Positions 5,521 to 7,592 of a DNA stretch of 7,592 bases are shown here, piece after piece. The notes under the pieces are model-generated. The model had not been told where the DNA came from, searched no databases, and saw only the letters and a list, made by a program, of their open reading frames with translations. The stretch lies in NCBI GenBank assembly GCA_030835005.1, contig JAUQWT010000283.1:1-7592 (forward strand). Reading direction: 5' to 3'. Position 1 is the stretch's first letter. Each line of letters opens with the position of its first letter. Source of the stretch: Ignavibacteria bacterium (GTDB taxonomy: Bacteria > Bacteroidota > Ignavibacteria > Tepidaquicellales > OLB5). A program made the position numbers and the translations under genes.

Positions 5521-6891
5521 TTATTTTTTTCCTTTTTTATTGTCGTTTCCGTTTTGTTTGCTGCCTTTGTTGTCGTTGTCACTTTTCTTGCCTTTATCAT
5601 CGTTATTGTTCTTCTTTCCATTATCATTTCCGTCATATTTCTTGCCCTTATCATTGTCATTATTTTTTTTCCCATTATTATTCTGCTTCACGTTATCTTT
5701 ATCTTCGTACTTCTTTTTCTTGTCGTTAGCATCTTTTATTTTGTCATTATCGCTGCCATTGTTTCCCTTTCTATAATCTTTGTCATCCTTCTTGTATTCT
5801 TTTTCATCGGACTTTTTCTCTTTCCATTGATCATATTTCTTATAATTTTTTGGCTCGTTCACCGTAAATTTGTTATTGCCTTTGCTTTTGTATCTTTTGA
5901 AGCCCGGTTTATAAACAAAATATTCACCGCTGGAATACTTGACATCGGTAAACAGTCCAACATGATTGATCTTTACCAGTTCAATATCCCTGCCGTAAAT
6001 GGTTTGGATCAAATTCACATCCGGTCCTCTGTTTATGATCTTGTTATTGAGAATGATAACTCCATCAGTTCCGTTAAACCCGTTGACAAAAATCCTGTTC
6101 CCATTATCATGATATAGACTTTTATGCTTATAAACTTCCGGTTCAAGAAAATATCTTTTTTCTACAATTGTGTAATAGTCATTATTAATAACCGGTGTTC
6201 CCATAATACCGTTCACAAGATATGCTGAAGGCGGCAATGGTGCCCATGATACATAACTATCGTCTTGTTTCCAGTCAACCCATGCGGGAGCCCATACTCT
6301 TCCCGGTACCCACAGCCAGCCTGCATTCGGGGAATTAACCCATCTTCCGTAATGCGAAACTGTTTCTTCTACCGGTGTTGGAGCTTTAAAATACCAGCCG
6401 GCATCTGTATTAACCCACTGCCCGTTTGAGTAAGGCGTAAAAACGGCCGGTTCTCCTATTACAGGTGACACACCTAATTCGATTGAGGGCTTCCATACAT
6501 AAACCATTCCCACATTTGCACTTGTTGAAGCAAATGCATCATTGATGCCGATCAGACTTGAGAGTGAAAAATTGATCAAATCGGATTCTTCATTAGATGC
6601 AGATTCAGGCTGCAAGCCAATTTCTTCGGGCTTTACCTGAACCCACTCACCTTTAGATGAGAGCTGGTCGTAAAATTCTTTGTAGTTTACATTTGTTAAG
6701 TCTGCATCAGACTCAGTGAAATCGGTTTCATCAATTGCAGATGCTTCCAGATTGTTATCCTGCATCTGTTTGAGTTCTTTTTGTTCTTCTGTCAGGTTTT
6801 CGTCTGAATTTTTAGTACATGAAGAAAACGCGAACAGTGATATTATCAGGAGCAAGGCTGTTAATACTCTAAAAATCAATTTAGATTTCAT
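5521..6891 (-). CDS. Trp-rich DUF6600-like lipoprotein with Lys/Asn/Asp-rich tail
   Basis: The 456-residue product starts with a lipoprotein signal (lipobox FSSC, Cys25). After an acidic linker (26-70) comes a Trp-rich core: GEWVQV (81-86), GQWVNTDAGWYF (157-168) and a block at 182-221 with GRWVNSPNAGWLWVPGRVW then APAWVDW and YVSWAPLPP. This GW-x-WVPG / WAPAWV / GWAPLPP pattern is what I know as DUF6600, found in envelope proteins of unknown function. Residues 225-334 are less distinctive, with many Tyr, Val and Ile. From about 345 the chain turns into a low-complexity hydrophilic tail of Lys, Asn, Asp and Gly up to the stop, surely disordered and net basic. It is the second gene of a probable operon, 38 bp after the barrel gene and 2 bp before the DUF4382-like gene. 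The ATG at 6891 gives a complete signal peptide; the ribosome site is weak (AAGAAAG). Confidence 0.9.
   Translation of the reverse strand: MKSKLIFRVLTALLLIISLFAFSSCTKNSDENLTEEQKELKQMQDNNLEASAIDETDFTESDADLTNVNYKEFYDQLSSKGEWVQVKPEEIGLQPESASNEESDLINFSLSSLIGINDAFASTSANVGMVYVWKPSIELGVSPVIGEPAVFTPYSNGQWVNTDAGWYFKAPTPVEETVSHYGRWVNSPNAGWLWVPGRVWAPAWVDWKQDDSYVSWAPLPPSAYLVNGIMGTPVINNDYYTIVEKRYFLEPEVYKHKSLYHDNGNRIFVNGFNGTDGVIILNNKIINRGPDVNLIQTIYGRDIELVKINHVGLFTDVKYSSGEYFVYKPGFKRYKSKGNNKFTVNEPKNYKKYDQWKEKKSDEKEYKKDDKDYRKGNNGSDNDKIKDANDKKKKYEDKDNVKQNNNGKKNNDNDKGKKYDGNDNGKKNNNDDKGKKSDNDNKGSKQNGNDNKKGKK
5524..5538 (-). promoter_or_regulatory. Ribosome site embedded in the end of the upstream gene
   Basis: On the minus strand the last five sense codons (Lys-Lys-Gly-Lys-Lys) read AAAAAAGGAAAAAAA and double as the Shine-Dalgarno region for the DUF4382-like gene, whose ATG (5518-5516) follows the TAA (5523-5521) after two bases. 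This is the layout expected for termination-reinitiation coupling. The A7 run at 5530-5524 is also a perfect A AAA AAA slippery heptamer in the reading phase. Confidence 0.65.
5524..5682 (-). repeat. Degenerate coding repeats in the lipoprotein tail
   Basis: Residues 404-456 of the DUF6600-like lipoprotein are built of six imperfect units of 6-12 residues around ND(N/D)xGKK: NNNGKK, NNDNDKGKKYDG, NDNGKKNN, NDDKGKKSD, NDNKGSKQNG and NDNKKGKK. At DNA level 5587-5607 and 5641-5661 are identical at 18 of 21 bases and exactly 54 bases (18 codons) apart, so part of the tail arose by tandem duplication. Confidence 0.75.
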
Positions 6892-6929
6892 AACGATACT
6901 TCTTTCTTAAATAAATTAAAATCAAATAA

Positions 6930-7427
6930 TTAGAACTTAAAATCAACGCCAAGTTCTAAAGCGTTAAAGTTGAAATTTCCTAAACCAAATCTTACAACTC
7001 CCGCAACTGCCGGAGAGAAGAAATATCGTGCTCCTGCCTGACCCCATGCCCACAAGCCGCTTTCTTTTAACGAATTATCATTTGGTGAGGAAGAGAAGAA
7101 TCCGAGTACAACACCAAGGAATGGTACAAATTTGCCGCTCGAAATTTGATTAAAGTTATAATTCGCTTGTCCGCCAATGAATATGTTGGAATATCTGTAT
7201 GTATCCCTGTACGGGTAGCTGGAGTATCTCAGTAGTGCGCCAACTCCGATGGTTCCAATCCCTGCCTGGGTAACCTGGTTTTCATAGTTAAATCCAAATG
7301 TTGGTGTGTTGTTCTTTGCCCAGAATCCAAGAGTGCCGCCCATTAAGTTGTCACCATCTCTTAGCTGTCCGAATGAAGAAGCGATAAAACTCATGATGAA
7401 TATTATTGAAAAAATCGTTGTTTTCAT
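6930..7427 (-). CDS. Small outer-membrane beta-barrel-like protein
   Basis: The 165-residue product has a signal peptide (1-20, IIFIMSFIASSFG) probably cut before Gln21. The mature part is made of short alternating hydrophobic and aromatic segments suited to about eight membrane beta-strands (for example TPTFGFNYEN, SNIFIGGQANYNF, FVPFLGVVLGFF, GLWAWGQAGARYFF, AGVVRFGLGNF, ALELGVDFKF), and it ends in Phe as barrel proteins recognised by the BAM complex usually do. It is close in size to OmpW/OmpX/opacity-type porin-like proteins; no precise family is claimed. A longer reading from 7487 is rejected: it puts 20 polar residues before the signal peptide, while AAAGGA (7439-7434) sits 6 bases before the ATG at 7427. 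It is the first visible gene of the minus-strand envelope operon, 38 bp before the DUF6600-like gene. Confidence 0.87.
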   Translation of the reverse strand: MKTTIFSIIFIMSFIASSFGQLRDGDNLMGGTLGFWAKNNTPTFGFNYENQVTQAGIGTIGVGALLRYSSYPYRDTYRYSNIFIGGQANYNFNQISSGKFVPFLGVVLGFFSSSPNDNSLKESGLWAWGQAGARYFFSPAVAGVVRFGLGNFNFNALELGVDFKF

Positions 7428-7433
7428 TTTCTT

Positions 7434-7439
7434 TCCTTT
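7434..7439 (-). promoter_or_regulatory. Ribosome binding site fixing the barrel-protein start
   Basis: AAAGGA on the minus strand lies 6 bases upstream of the ATG at 7427-7425, the codon that opens a standard signal peptide. The alternative ATG at 7487 has no comparable site. Confidence 0.75.
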
Positions 7440-7529
7440 ATTTAGCTGCATAAAATGCGAGTTCCTTTGAGAAAATATGAGTGTCATATATCCTGATATT
7501 CATCTGCTCGTTATTGCGTGATTAGAATG

Positions 7530-7550
7530 TTATCGCTTGATCAGAGATAA
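7530..7550. promoter_or_regulatory. Imperfect dyad upstream of the envelope operon
   Basis: The arms TTATCGCT (7530-7537) and AGAGATAA (7543-7550) are inverted repeats with one mismatch, around a 5-base centre. Size and spacing suit a dimeric regulator's operator, and the site lies about 100 bases ahead of the barrel gene. The rest of 7440-7592 shows no clear promoter consensus and no gene that I can support. Chance in AT-rich DNA is possible. Confidence 0.25.
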
Positions 7551-7592
7551 AGGAATTGTGTGATCTGTGATGTTTTTGAGAACCCTCGCTCC

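Noticed and set aside
5506..6117. A 203-codon open frame on the plus strand opposite the DUF6600-like gene, plus two smaller overlapping frames at 5445-5729 and 5540-5776
   Set aside because: They are the complement of Lys/Asn/Asp-rich codons (AAA, AAC, GAT), which read as Phe, Val, Ile and Leu in reverse. The products are featureless hydrophobic strings, and the minus-strand gene has a signal peptide, lipobox and recognisable domain.
7428..7487. A 20-codon N-terminal extension of the barrel-like protein
   Set aside because: It places polar residues ahead of a clean signal peptide and lacks a ribosome site; the internal ATG at 7427 has AAAGGA at 6 bases.
7570..7592. ATG near the right edge on the plus strand (M F L R T L A)
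   Set aside because: Only seven codons are visible, there is no ribosome site, and nothing about the peptide is distinctive.

Overview
The window looks like chromosome from a bacterium of the Bacteroidota/Chlorobiota group, most likely the Ignavibacteria/Chlorobi side. Four things point there. The elongation factor P has the loop TPGNLRAFYQ, which I associate with Chlorobi-type EF-P rather than the Lys-tipped loop of most Bacteroidetes. A perfect Bacteroidetes-style promoter (TTG-N20-TATATTTG) lies ahead of that gene. Secreted proteins have signal peptides ending just before Gln. Several lipoproteins have Ser/Asp-rich starts after the lipobox Cys. The DNA is AT-rich. The assignment is inference from these traits, not from a database search.

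Left half, plus strand. A secreted TPR-repeat protein (238-804) comes first, behind an AT-rich leader with a possible sigma70-like promoter; a divergent gene may start at base 27 and run off the left edge. Next is a housekeeping operon: efp (1051-1614), accB (1675-2178) and accC (2196-3533, TTG start). These give elongation factor P, which rescues ribosomes stalled at polyproline, and the biotin carrier plus biotin carboxylase halves of acetyl-CoA carboxylase, the first step of fatty acid synthesis. The efp leader has phased A/T tracts with a ~10.5 bp period and short direct repeats. An 11-bp perfect hairpin with a T-run (3576-3605) ends the operon and probably serves both strands.

Right half, minus strand. 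Four envelope genes read right to left: a small outer-membrane beta-barrel-like protein (7427-6930), a Trp-rich DUF6600-like lipoprotein with a ~110-residue Lys/Asn/Asp-rich tail (6891-5521), a DUF4382-like lipoprotein ending in a calcium-loop-like DNNRDGFID (5518-4817), and a PD40/TolB-like six-bladed propeller lipoprotein (4738-3671). The first three are close-packed (38 bp and 2 bp gaps) and probably form one operon ending at a 12-bp perfect hairpin (4772-4802). The propeller gene starts just past that hairpin and may have its own promoter overlapping it. All four products carry export signals, so this looks like a cell-surface module of unknown function.

The most interesting points are the junction of the DUF6600-like and DUF4382-like genes (an exact A AAA AAA slippery heptamer against the stop codon, with the next gene in the -1 frame), the phased curved-DNA leader of efp, the Asn-tipped EF-P loop, and the uncharacterised surface lipoprotein cluster. 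I see no RNA genes, CRISPR arrays, insertion sequences or prophage signs.
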